From Oscillospiraceae bacterium (GTDB taxonomy: Bacteria > Bacillota > Clostridia > Oscillospirales > Ruminococcaceae): a stretch of 64,000 nucleotides of DNA. A model generated the notes under the pieces. That model saw only the letters and a list, made by a program, of their open reading frames with translations, did no database searches and was not told where the DNA came from. The position numbers were made by a program, and so were the translations under genes. Where the stretch lies: assembly GCA_017432285.1 (NCBI GenBank), contig JAFRJM010000010.1:1-64000 (forward strand). Direction: 5' to 3'. Positions 42,989 to 51,350 of this stretch are shown piece by piece. Numbering within the stretch: the stretch's first letter is position 1; every line of letters begins with the position of its first letter.

Positions 42989-44854
42989 TTATTCTTCGGA
43001 ATACTGTTCCAGATATTCATCTATATATCCGGACAGTTCATTTCTGGTGTCGTCCAGCTGGTTGCAGAGATCAGCAAGCAGTTCGGCATTAGAGGCATTT
43101 TCGGGATCCGCGATCTGTTCCTGAAGTTCTTTCTCCTTCGCCTCAAGTTCGCTGATCATTTTCTCCAGAAAGCTCTTTCTCTGCCTGTATTCCGCCTTCT
43201 GCCTCCTAACCTCTTTGGCATTCAGTGACTCCGTCTTCTTCCTTGGAACATCCTGCACAGGCTCTGACGCGTTCCTTGTCTGCTGGGCTGCAGATCTGAA
43301 CGCTGCATAATCCTCATACAGTGTTCCCTTCCCGTCCTCGATCAGCAGGATCCTGCATCCCAACTGTTCTATGAGCCAGCGGTCGTGGGACACAAGAAGA
43401 AGCGTCCCGGTATACTCGTTCAAAGCATCAAAAAGGATCTGTTTAGTGAAGATGTCCAGGTGGTTAGTTGGCTCGTCAAGTATCAGGAAATTAGGATGTT
43501 CGAGCGAGAGCCTGGCCATGTTCAGCCTTGCCAATTCTCCTCCGGAGAGTCCTTTGGATTCCGTGAAGACTTCTTCGTTTCTGAAACCGACAAGCGCAAG
43601 AAGTTTTCTCACCTGAAGCTGATCCATCTGGGGATATCTGTCCCAGATGTACATCAGAGGACTGTTGTTCTCTATCTGGAAAACGTTCTGTTCCTGGATC
43701 CCGGTCTTTACTCCGCCGCCTATGATCACGCGTCCGTGCATAGGCCTCTGCTCACCCAGGATAGTCTTAAGAAGCGTAGTCTTTCCTGTCCCGTTGTTCC
43801 CTATTACCGCAAGTCTGTCGCCGCGCTCAAGCAAAAGATCAAGACCGCTGCACAGAACTCTTCCGCTTACACCTATGCTGAGATCTTCAAGCGTAAGAAC
43901 ATCCTTATACGGCTCATTTGCAGGAATTATCTCAAATTTGAGATCTGTATGCTTGCTGTCCTCTGGTGCCGTGAGATCGAGCCTCTCCAGCATCTTGAGA
44001 CGGCTCTTAGCCATGTTCCTTGTGGAAGCCCTGGCCATATTTTTCTCGGCAAACTCCTGATACTTTTCAGCTTTCTCTACAGTCTGCTCATAGTGCTTTC
44101 TCTCTATTATCTCTTCCTGCTCCTTGCGCCTGAGATATTCTGAGAACCCGCACGGATATGTCTTTGTCTTACCGTTCTGGAGCTGGATCGTCTTGGTGCA
44201 TACGGCATCAAGGAAATGCTGGTCGTGAGATACTATGAGCACGGCTCCTCTGTATGATTTGAGATATCCTTCCAGCCAGTCCAGGGTGTTGAGATCCAAA
44301 TGGTTAGTGGGCTCATCCAGAAGCAGAATGTCCGGACTTTGCAGAAGCAGCTTGGCTAGAGAAAGCCTCGTCTTCTCTCCTCCGGAAAGAACGGCAACAT
44401 GCTTGTCCCAGGTGTCCTCTGGGAAACCCATGCCTATCAGCAGTTTTCTTATCTGATAACTCAGGTGGTATCCGTCGATAGCCTCATATCTGTCACATAC
44501 GCGCCTGTATTCATCGAGCAGCGAGGGATCATCCCCCATCGACTGTTCCAGCGCCTTCATTCTTTCGAGGAGCTCGTTGGCATTGTTGGCACGCTCAATC
44601 TCTTCCTTCACGGAATGAGATGCAACAAGTCCGTTATTCTGTTTGAGATATCCGAGGATAGCCCCTTCTTTCAGGCTTACGTATCCGCTGTCTGCATACA
44701 ACTCACCTGTGAGCACACCAAACAATGTGGTCTTGCCACAGCCGTTATAGCCAACAAGACCAACTCTGTCATTCTCCTCTATCTGAAAAGACACATCCTG
44801 GAGCACCTGATTGGCCCCATAGGAGAATGCTATGTTTTCGACAGACAGTACCAT
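42989..44854 (-). CDS. ABC-F family ATPase (ribosome-associated type)
   Basis: 621 residues, two ABC domains in one chain, no membrane part. Walker A GYNGCGKTT and GNNGTGKTT; signatures LSGGEKTRLSLAK and LSGGELARLNMAR; both Walker B strands LLLDEPTNHLD / LILDEPTNHLD. The linker between them is rich in Lys/Glu, and a C-terminal coiled coil (about 540-621) resembles Uup/YdiF. ABC-F proteins act on ribosomes as translation factors or drug protection proteins. No resistance context seen, so a housekeeping member is more likely. Confidence 0.5.
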   Translation of the reverse strand: MVLSVENIAFSYGANQVLQDVSFQIEENDRVGLVGYNGCGKTTLFGVLTGELYADSGYVSLKEGAILGYLKQNNGLVASHSVKEEIERANNANELLERMKALEQSMGDDPSLLDEYRRVCDRYEAIDGYHLSYQIRKLLIGMGFPEDTWDKHVAVLSGGEKTRLSLAKLLLQSPDILLLDEPTNHLDLNTLDWLEGYLKSYRGAVLIVSHDQHFLDAVCTKTIQLQNGKTKTYPCGFSEYLRRKEQEEIIERKHYEQTVEKAEKYQEFAEKNMARASTRNMAKSRLKMLERLDLTAPEDSKHTDLKFEIIPANEPYKDVLTLEDLSIGVSGRVLCSGLDLLLERGDRLAVIGNNGTGKTTLLKTILGEQRPMHGRVIIGGGVKTGIQEQNVFQIENNSPLMYIWDRYPQMDQLQVRKLLALVGFRNEEVFTESKGLSGGELARLNMARLSLEHPNFLILDEPTNHLDIFTKQILFDALNEYTGTLLLVSHDRWLIEQLGCRILLIEDGKGTLYEDYAAFRSAAQQTRNASEPVQDVPRKKTESLNAKEVRRQKAEYRQRKSFLEKMISELEAKEKELQEQIADPENASNAELLADLCNQLDDTRNELSGYIDEYLEQYSEE

Positions 44855-44867
44855 TTATTTCTCTTGA

Positions 44868-45803
44868 TTATTTGATCGCGTTGTCGATCCATGCGATCGT
44901 GTCGCGATAGAATTCCTTCCTGTTAACTTCATTGTGAGGTTCATGTCTCATTCCGGGGATGAGCCTGCATTCGGTCTTTGAGCATCCTGCCTCTACCATC
45001 CTGTCATAGACGACTTTAACTCCTTTGCCGTAGTCGCCTACCGGATCCTCTTCACCTGACACCAGCAGATACGGAACATCCTTGTTCAGTTTGCCGGCCC
45101 AGTCTTTCTCAGACACTGCGCCAAGCGCTTTCATGAGATCCCTGTATCCGGAAAGCGTGAACATATACATGCAGAACGGGTCATGGATATATGCATCAAA
45201 CTTCTCAGGATCCTTTGTGACCCACTCATATCCTGTTTTCGCATCCGGTATCTTGGCGGTGTATGAGCCGAATGCAACCTTGGTGAGAAACGGGCTTCTG
45301 TGATGCTCTCCCTTGAATTTGGAGATCACGTTGATCATGGTCTGCGCAACACCTGTTGCAGGGTTAGGACCGCCTGTTCCGGAGAAAACGTATGCTGCTA
45401 CTCCGTCTTTATATGTAGAAGCATACAGTCTTGCAAGGAATGAGCCCATTGAATGCCCGTAGAGTACCAGGGGCAGTCCCGGATACAGTTTCTTTGCCCA
45501 GTTGGTTACATTGCGGAGGTCTTTCACCATGTAAAGATACCCGTCTTTGTCCGCCATGAATCCGAGTTCTTCCCCGTCTGCTGCAGTTTCGCCGTGACCG
45601 AGATGGTCATTTCCGCAGACGACATATCCCGCTTCCACAAGAGCTCTGGCGAGCTCGTCGTAACGCAGGATATACTCACACATTCCATGTGATATCTGTA
45701 CTATTCCCTTAGGTGCCGCTGAATCATCTTTCCATAGCACCAGATGCAGTTTCTTTCCTGAATATGTTGAATCAAATTTGCTTTCTTCACGAACGATAGC
45801 CAT
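44868..45803 (-). CDS. Alpha/beta hydrolase (monoacylglycerol lipase-like)
   Basis: 311 residues from the ATG at 45801-45803 (GGAGG five bases upstream). Serine hydrolase fold: oxyanion region ISHGMCEY, nucleophile Ser in YGHSMGSF, acid in GEEDPVG, His in GMRHEPHNE. Belongs to the Hydrolase_4 group with monoacylglycerol lipases and lysophospholipases. Cytoplasmic. Thirteen bases ahead of the ABC-F gene; may share its transcript. Confidence 0.5.
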   Translation of the reverse strand: MAIVREESKFDSTYSGKKLHLVLWKDDSAAPKGIVQISHGMCEYILRYDELARALVEAGYVVCGNDHLGHGETAADGEELGFMADKDGYLYMVKDLRNVTNWAKKLYPGLPLVLYGHSMGSFLARLYASTYKDGVAAYVFSGTGGPNPATGVAQTMINVISKFKGEHHRSPFLTKVAFGSYTAKIPDAKTGYEWVTKDPEKFDAYIHDPFCMYMFTLSGYRDLMKALGAVSEKDWAGKLNKDVPYLLVSGEEDPVGDYGKGVKVVYDRMVEAGCSKTECRLIPGMRHEPHNEVNRKEFYRDTIAWIDNAIK

Positions 45804-45941
45804 GTGTACCTCCAAATGCCCTTTTAAATTCCATAAAGCATTATAATTGAATAAATAGGATTAAACAACAGCACCATTCTTTTTGAGTAAAAGACCGTGT
45901 GTTATGATAGTAATAGAATATATCTGATTAACGAGGTCAAA

Positions 45942-47255
45942 ATGAGCAAGTATTCTATAGGACTGGATATGGGCACTACTTCTGTCAGTGTCGCTGTTCT
46001 CAACACAGCTACTGGCAAAACCGTGTATACAAATACTAAGAATCACGGAGCTTTCCTGCCTAATGAAGAAAACTACTTCCGCGAGCAGGATGTGGATGTC
46101 ATGTTCCAGCTGGCAAAAACACTGCTGGACGATGCCATGGGAAGGTTCTTTCCCATCGGATCCATCGGCCTCACCGGGCAGATGCACGGCATCCTTTATG
46201 TGGACGAGACAGGCAATGCGGTCTCGCCTCTCTACACGTGGCAGGACAACAGACTGCTGTCCGAAGCACCAAGCGGCAAAACATATGCTGAGGAGATCAC
46301 AGAAAAGACCGGATACCGCATAAGCGCAGGATACGGCCTGGGGACGCATTATGTCCTTATGTCTCAAAATGAAGTCCCGTCCAATGCTGTCAAGATGTGT
46401 ACGATAATGGATTATGTGAGCGCTCACCTTGCCTCTGCTGTTCCTATCTATATCCACCCTACCAATGCAGCCAGCCTTGGCTTCTATGACGTAGTCAACA
46501 ACTGCTTTGATGTTGAAGCCCTGAGCAAACTGAATATCGATCTCCCGATACTGCCTGTTGTGGTCTCGAATCCTGTTGCAGTTGGGACATATAAAGATAT
46601 ACCTGTATTCCAGGCTATCGGGGACAACCAGGCGAGCGTCCTGTATTCGCTGAACGGCAACATGGATGCATGTCTTGTGAACATAGGGACCGGCAGCCAG
46701 ATATCAAAGATCGTCTCTGAGCCAGTGACATATGATGCTTTGGAGCTCAGGCCTTTCTTCAATGGAAAATACATCCTTGCAGGATCGGCTCTTTGTGGTG
46801 GGAAAGCCTATGCCATGCTTGAGGATTTCTTCCGTTCATATGTCGTTGAAGCGACCGGTAAGGATGATTCTCAGTACGATGTCCTGAACAGACTGGCAAA
46901 GCAGGCTCTTGAAGCCGGCGGACCGATACCAAATGTCCGGACTACTTTTTCAGGCACGCGTGTTGACGGTTCGGAGACCGGCTCCATTACAGGACTTACC
47001 GATACGACATACACACCTGCAGGTATAGTTCTGGGGACACTTCAGGGTATCGTGAATGAAATGTATGAGATGTACCTCCTCATGGGGATGCCTTCAGACT
47101 CTGTTGTTGCGTCCGGCAACGCTGTGAGAAGAAACAAAGTGCTTCAGGAACTTATAGCAAGGACATTTGACCTCCCCCTAACGCTTCTTGGCGAAGATGA
47201 GGAAGCAGCAGGCGGAGCAGCTATGTTCACTGTACTCCAAGGAAAGGCCGAATAA
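45942..47255 (+). CDS. FGGY carbohydrate kinase (sedoheptulokinase-like)
   Basis: 437 residues from the ATG at 45942 (GAGG five bases upstream). LDMGTTSVSVAVL phosphate loop, LTGQMHGILYVD substrate loop, IGDNQASVLY and VNIGTGSQIS, and the GNAVRRNKVLQ end. The short length and the MHG and GNAVRRN signatures suit sedoheptulokinase more than xylulokinase, but the sugar is not certain. Single gene, terminator after it; no sugar transporter beside it. Confidence 0.5.
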   Translation: MSKYSIGLDMGTTSVSVAVLNTATGKTVYTNTKNHGAFLPNEENYFREQDVDVMFQLAKTLLDDAMGRFFPIGSIGLTGQMHGILYVDETGNAVSPLYTWQDNRLLSEAPSGKTYAEEITEKTGYRISAGYGLGTHYVLMSQNEVPSNAVKMCTIMDYVSAHLASAVPIYIHPTNAASLGFYDVVNNCFDVEALSKLNIDLPILPVVVSNPVAVGTYKDIPVFQAIGDNQASVLYSLNGNMDACLVNIGTGSQISKIVSEPVTYDALELRPFFNGKYILAGSALCGGKAYAMLEDFFRSYVVEATGKDDSQYDVLNRLAKQALEAGGPIPNVRTTFSGTRVDGSETGSITGLTDTTYTPAGIVLGTLQGIVNEMYEMYLLMGMPSDSVVASGNAVRRNKVLQELIARTFDLPLTLLGEDEEAAGGAAMFTVLQGKAE

Positions 47256-47274
47256 TTCATCCTAAAACGCAGCA

Positions 47275-47306
47275 AGACCTCCCCGTTGAGGGAGGTCTGT
47301 TTTGTT
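47275..47306 (+). terminator. Terminator after the FGGY kinase gene
   Basis: AGACCTCCC and GGGAGGTCT around a six-base loop, followed by GTTTTGTT. Lies between convergent genes. Confidence 0.5.
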
Positions 47307-47320
47307 GGAAAAAGATCCTA

Positions 47321-48646
47321 TTATTCGCCGGAAATAGCGCATGATGTGAAGCGGATGCTCGGGCATGCTATGTTCTCATAGCTCCACTCGATATCGCTGC
47401 CGACTTCTTCAACGGATTTCATAAACTCCAGGAAATTGGCTGCCATCGTGATAAGAGAAACGCTGTGATCTCTCTTTCCGTCCTTGACCCAGTATCCTGA
47501 ACACTGAAGCGAGAAGTTGGACGTGACAAAGTCTATGCCTGCATGCATTCCCATAAGACCTGTGATAACCAGGCCGTCGCCCATATCCTTGCACAGTGCG
47601 TCCAGATCTTTATCCCCGGGCACGATATAAAGGTTCTTGGGAGCGACGTTGACAGGTGAATTATAGGAAGCTCTGAAACCGTTTCCTGTGCTCTCAGCGC
47701 CCATTTTCTTCGCACTCTTGGAATCGAACAGAATGGTAGTGAACACGCCCTTATCTACCACTTTCTTCTCTTTTGTCGGGCATCCTTCATCGTCATAGTT
47801 TGCCAGACTGATGGCTTTCTGCTGTCTCGGATCGTCTATGACAGTGATCTTTTCAGAGAAGATCTGTTTGCCGAAACTTTCCTTAAGAGGAGATATCCCT
47901 TTAGAGATCAGGTCTCCGGAGAACATTCCTGTGAAACAGGCCATAAGGGTGGTCATTGCGCCTTTTTCCATAATGACCGGATACTGTCCGCTCTTCAGCG
48001 ATGTAGCTCCAAGTTTCTTGACTGTTTCTCCGCACAGCTCGTCAATATATTTATCTACGTCAAATTTGCTGAGATCTTCAACTATTTGGACTTTGTAATT
48101 GGCCTGAACATCACCGTTTTCTGCAGCCGCGATCTGAGCAAAGATGAGCTGGGCATATCCTTCATCCTCAACGTTCATTCCGTTTGAGTTGACTATAACT
48201 CTTTTTATCTTTGTCTCCTCCCAGGAGATCCCGGCTACCTGAACTATCCTCGGGTCATAATTCTTTGCTTTTTCCTCGACCAGAGCCAACATTTTGATGA
48301 TCTCATCGTTAGATGGCTTGACCCAATTCTTTATGGATTCAACTTTATCTGTATCTTCAGGTTTCCTGATGATAGCTTCCTCATCCGAGGTGATCGCTTC
48401 AGCCTGGGCCTTCATGTCTGCGATGACTTTTTCCATATTGGAATCAGAAGGATCCTCAACACTGTAGTTTGCAAGCTTTCCGTTAACAGTCCCTCTGAGA
48501 GAAGTACCGAGAACACGGCTGGTAACAAATGAATCTCTCTGTCCCTCGAACCATGACACAGCTTTGGTCTGTTCCAGAAGCTGATATATCTCAAAAGCTT
48601 CAAAGCCCTGCGTCAGAGCATAATCTATCCATTTCTGATTATTCAT
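47321..48646 (-). CDS. pmbA: TldE/PmbA-type metalloprotease partner
   Basis: 441 residues, PmbA/TldE half of the TldD/TldE protease, lacking the HExxH motif as expected. KAVSWFEGQRDSF and VTGLMGMHAGIDF-like C-terminal segment are typical. With TldD it trims peptides, for example processing of peptide antibiotics and quality control of unfolded peptides in other bacteria. Start has GGAGG eight bases upstream and overlaps tldD by eight bases. Confidence 0.5.
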   Translation of the reverse strand: MNNQKWIDYALTQGFEAFEIYQLLEQTKAVSWFEGQRDSFVTSRVLGTSLRGTVNGKLANYSVEDPSDSNMEKVIADMKAQAEAITSDEEAIIRKPEDTDKVESIKNWVKPSNDEIIKMLALVEEKAKNYDPRIVQVAGISWEETKIKRVIVNSNGMNVEDEGYAQLIFAQIAAAENGDVQANYKVQIVEDLSKFDVDKYIDELCGETVKKLGATSLKSGQYPVIMEKGAMTTLMACFTGMFSGDLISKGISPLKESFGKQIFSEKITVIDDPRQQKAISLANYDDEGCPTKEKKVVDKGVFTTILFDSKSAKKMGAESTGNGFRASYNSPVNVAPKNLYIVPGDKDLDALCKDMGDGLVITGLMGMHAGIDFVTSNFSLQCSGYWVKDGKRDHSVSLITMAANFLEFMKSVEEVGSDIEWSYENIACPSIRFTSCAISGE

Positions 48647-50027
48647 TTGCCGTTCCTCCTACAGTGATGGAAGTGACACGGATAGCAGGCTGACCTACAT
48701 CTGCCGGAATGGAACCGCTCAAAGATCCGCACATGCCCTGACTTCTCTCCAGGTTCTTAGCGACCTTGTCGATGTTCCACAGTATATCTTTTCCGTTTCC
48801 TATAAGCGCTGCTCCTCTGACAGGATAAGTGATCTTTCCGTTTTCGATCATGTAACCTTCACGGACAGCAAAGTTGAACTCTCCGGTCTGTGGATTGACG
48901 CTTCCGCCGCCCATCTTCTTGGCATACAGGCCTTTCTCAATGCCTTCGAACAGTTCTTCGAATTCCGCATCTCCGTTGAGGATGAATGTGTTCGACATAC
49001 GGGATGTAGGTTCGAACTTATACGATTCTCTTCTGGAACTGGATGTCGATTCCATCCCCATCCTTCTTCCGTTCAGAGTATCTATCATATATGACTTCAG
49101 GATACCGTTCTCGATGAGCACTCTCCTCTTCTGGAAATTGCCTTCATCATCAATGTTCTGCGATCCCCATGCATTCGGTATGGTTCCGTCATCAACAGCG
49201 CTCACACATGTGGAAGCTATCTGCTGACCGAGCTTTCCGCAGAAAACACTGCTGTTCCTTGAAACGGATGTCGCCTCAAGAGCGTGTCCGCATGCCTCGT
49301 GGAATATGACTCCGCCAAATGCATTGTCTATGACGACTGGCATCTTCCCGGACGGGCAGTCTCTGGCCTGCAGGTTCACCAGCGCTACTCGTACTGCTTC
49401 CTTCGCGATCTCCTCAGGTGTCACAGTCTCATAAAACTCAAGGCCCATTCCGGCCCCGTTGTAGTTCAGGCCGCTCTGAAAGTTATCACCTTCCTGGCTG
49501 TACGCATCCACCATCAGCCTTGTGCGGACTCTGGTATCCCCTATAAGTCTGCCGTTGCTGTTGGCTATCTGGACTTTCTGATTCACATTCAGAAGAGTTC
49601 CCTGTACCTTGACTATTCTCGGATCTTCACCGAAAGCTGCATCCGTAGCTCTTTCCAGCAATCCGTGTTTCTCTTCAAGAGATACTTTCTCAAAATCGAT
49701 CTTAACCGGGTGACGGTTTTCATACTTTACTTCCTGAAGAGCAACTTCCGGACCGTCCTCTTTCTTTCCGATAGCATCGACAAGTTCTGCCAGCAGAGGC
49801 AGGACTGCATTCTCATCCGTCTCGTTGGAATAACCGTAGACAGAATTGAATCCTTTATAGAGTCTGACTCCTATTCCCTGAACAAGAACATGGTTCACGT
49901 CTTCCAGTTTGCCGTTCAGAGTCTTTATCGTTTCACTTGATTCGGTCTCCTCATATATCTCGGCAAAATCGGCTTCGGATCTCATGCAAATACTCAGGTA
50001 CTTTTCCAGTTCTTTTTGATTTAGCAT
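48639..50027 (-). CDS. tldD: TldD-type metalloprotease
   Basis: 462 residues with the active zinc motif HEACGH (243-248) in GGVIFHEACGHALEAT. Four conserved blocks through GGGSVNPQTGEFNFAV and ISVGGT-like end. Forms a heterodimer with PmbA encoded right after it. No RiPP precursor or other substrate gene is visible beside it. Complete; start with AAGGAG 11 bases upstream. Confidence 0.5.
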   Translation of the reverse strand: MLNQKELEKYLSICMRSEADFAEIYEETESSETIKTLNGKLEDVNHVLVQGIGVRLYKGFNSVYGYSNETDENAVLPLLAELVDAIGKKEDGPEVALQEVKYENRHPVKIDFEKVSLEEKHGLLERATDAAFGEDPRIVKVQGTLLNVNQKVQIANSNGRLIGDTRVRTRLMVDAYSQEGDNFQSGLNYNGAGMGLEFYETVTPEEIAKEAVRVALVNLQARDCPSGKMPVVIDNAFGGVIFHEACGHALEATSVSRNSSVFCGKLGQQIASTCVSAVDDGTIPNAWGSQNIDDEGNFQKRRVLIENGILKSYMIDTLNGRRMGMESTSSSRRESYKFEPTSRMSNTFILNGDAEFEELFEGIEKGLYAKKMGGGSVNPQTGEFNFAVREGYMIENGKITYPVRGAALIGNGKDILWNIDKVAKNLERSQGMCGSLSGSIPADVGQPAIRVTSITVGGTANE

Positions 50028-50096
50028 GTTCTGATTATCTCCTTTTTAGGCTGGAAAAAAGTATATCACAACATACCACTCGTTTTCAAAACACTG

Positions 50097-51227
50097 TCAG
50101 TCCTCTATTTCCACTGTGTCAAGATTCTCAGACCGGACTATTGCTATGTACGACCTACCTGTATTGATAGGGATCTCCTCAAGTTCATGCCTGCTTTTAT
50201 TGACCAGGTCTTCTTCGTTTCCATAATAGAATGACAATCTTGTGCTGTAGTCACCTTTAAGCCAGATGCATTTCTCATATGATCCGTTGGAGACATAATA
50301 AGCTGTTCCCCCCGTCGTATAGTCATATCTCGGAAGCCCTCCAGCGTAGCTTTCACTTCCCGGATAGACATCTCTGCTTACGATCACGACGAACACATTC
50401 TCGAATTCAAGGTTTTCCATATTGTTAGCATCATATCTCTCTTCTCCGTGCTGCCAGGCCTCATACATCCCGCTCTCTTCGTCATAACGGAAATCTCCGT
50501 CATATCCTGGTGAAAACATCCATGTTATACGAGAGCACGTGCCGCTGGAAGGAGTTGTCTTTGTCCCCCCTTCCACAAAATTGAAGGCATTGATCATATT
50601 GTCCGACTCAGTCCGCAAAGCCATTTTATCGATTGCAGTCTCGATCAAAGATGCTGAAGTGAAATAAGTATGTTCCTCTCTATACCTGTCTAATCTGCTC
50701 CTGTCCTGCCATATCGCAGTACGGAACACGTTGGCATCTATCGTCCTTAAGTTGTTTTCCGCTATAGCGGCATCGGCAAAAATAGAAGTACCTATATGGA
50801 CGATTATCGGATCGAACGGATATAGAAGCTCCATGAACTGGTTTCTTAATGATCTTACTGAGCCAACTAATTCCACATCACGGGTATCAGCATAGAGCGC
50901 CATCGTTCTTGTGATACCCGCTTCTGTCTCTATCTCAATGAGGATATCGCATTGTGACAGCCCTCTTTGAGGAAGACATTGGATTATATTGTTGACAGAG
51001 ATACAAATCGGCCTGTAGTTCACCCTGTCGTTGGCAAGATTCAACTCTCCCGTAAACCTGTTATATGATTCTTTATCCGCAGTCACTTCTACGATTCCAT
51101 ACGTCTCGCTGGTTCCGGACAAGATTCCGGTCTCTTCCTCAAGGTTGATGGGGTTGCCCGACTCTGATCCGCACGATGCAAGAAGCATGACAGCCATCAA
51201 TAATATCGTAAGCACCTTTTTTCTCAT
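50097..51227 (-). CDS. DUF3048 (YerB-like) lipoprotein
   Basis: 376 residues with lipobox LLASC (Cys19), so on the outer face. YRPICISVNNI, RGLSQCDILIEIETEAGITR and GSVRSLRNQFMEL match the DUF3048 family, whose Bacillus member is YerB. Function unknown. Start with GGGAGG eight bases upstream. Seventy bases of spacing to tldD, so possibly its own unit. Confidence 0.5.
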   Translation of the reverse strand: MRKKVLTILLMAVMLLASCGSESGNPINLEEETGILSGTSETYGIVEVTADKESYNRFTGELNLANDRVNYRPICISVNNIIQCLPQRGLSQCDILIEIETEAGITRTMALYADTRDVELVGSVRSLRNQFMELLYPFDPIIVHIGTSIFADAAIAENNLRTIDANVFRTAIWQDRSRLDRYREEHTYFTSASLIETAIDKMALRTESDNMINAFNFVEGGTKTTPSSGTCSRITWMFSPGYDGDFRYDEESGMYEAWQHGEERYDANNMENLEFENVFVVIVSRDVYPGSESYAGGLPRYDYTTGGTAYYVSNGSYEKCIWLKGDYSTRLSFYYGNEEDLVNKSRHELEEIPINTGRSYIAIVRSENLDTVEIED

Positions 51228-51240
51228 TTTTATGACCTCC

Positions 51241-51275
51241 CAATAAAAGAAAAACCTTCAGCTACGTGCTGAAGG
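51241..51275 (-). terminator. Terminator after the M56 sensor gene
   Basis: GCTGAAGG/CCTTCAGC perfect 8-bp stem (51255-51275 with 5-base loop) followed on the minus strand by TTTTTCTTTT, the tail of the blaI-M56 unit. About 75 bases between the M56 stop and this stem hold nothing recognisable. Confidence 0.5.
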
Positions 51276-51350
51276 CAATAGAAACGAATGAAATGCTCTT
51301 TTTACTACCCAGCACTCCTAAAAACATATTCGATTGTGTATTTTAATGCG

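Noticed and set aside
42989..44854. ABC-F protein as an antibiotic resistance factor
   Set aside because: No attenuator leader or resistance genes nearby, and the C-terminal coiled coil suits housekeeping Uup/YdiF-like members.
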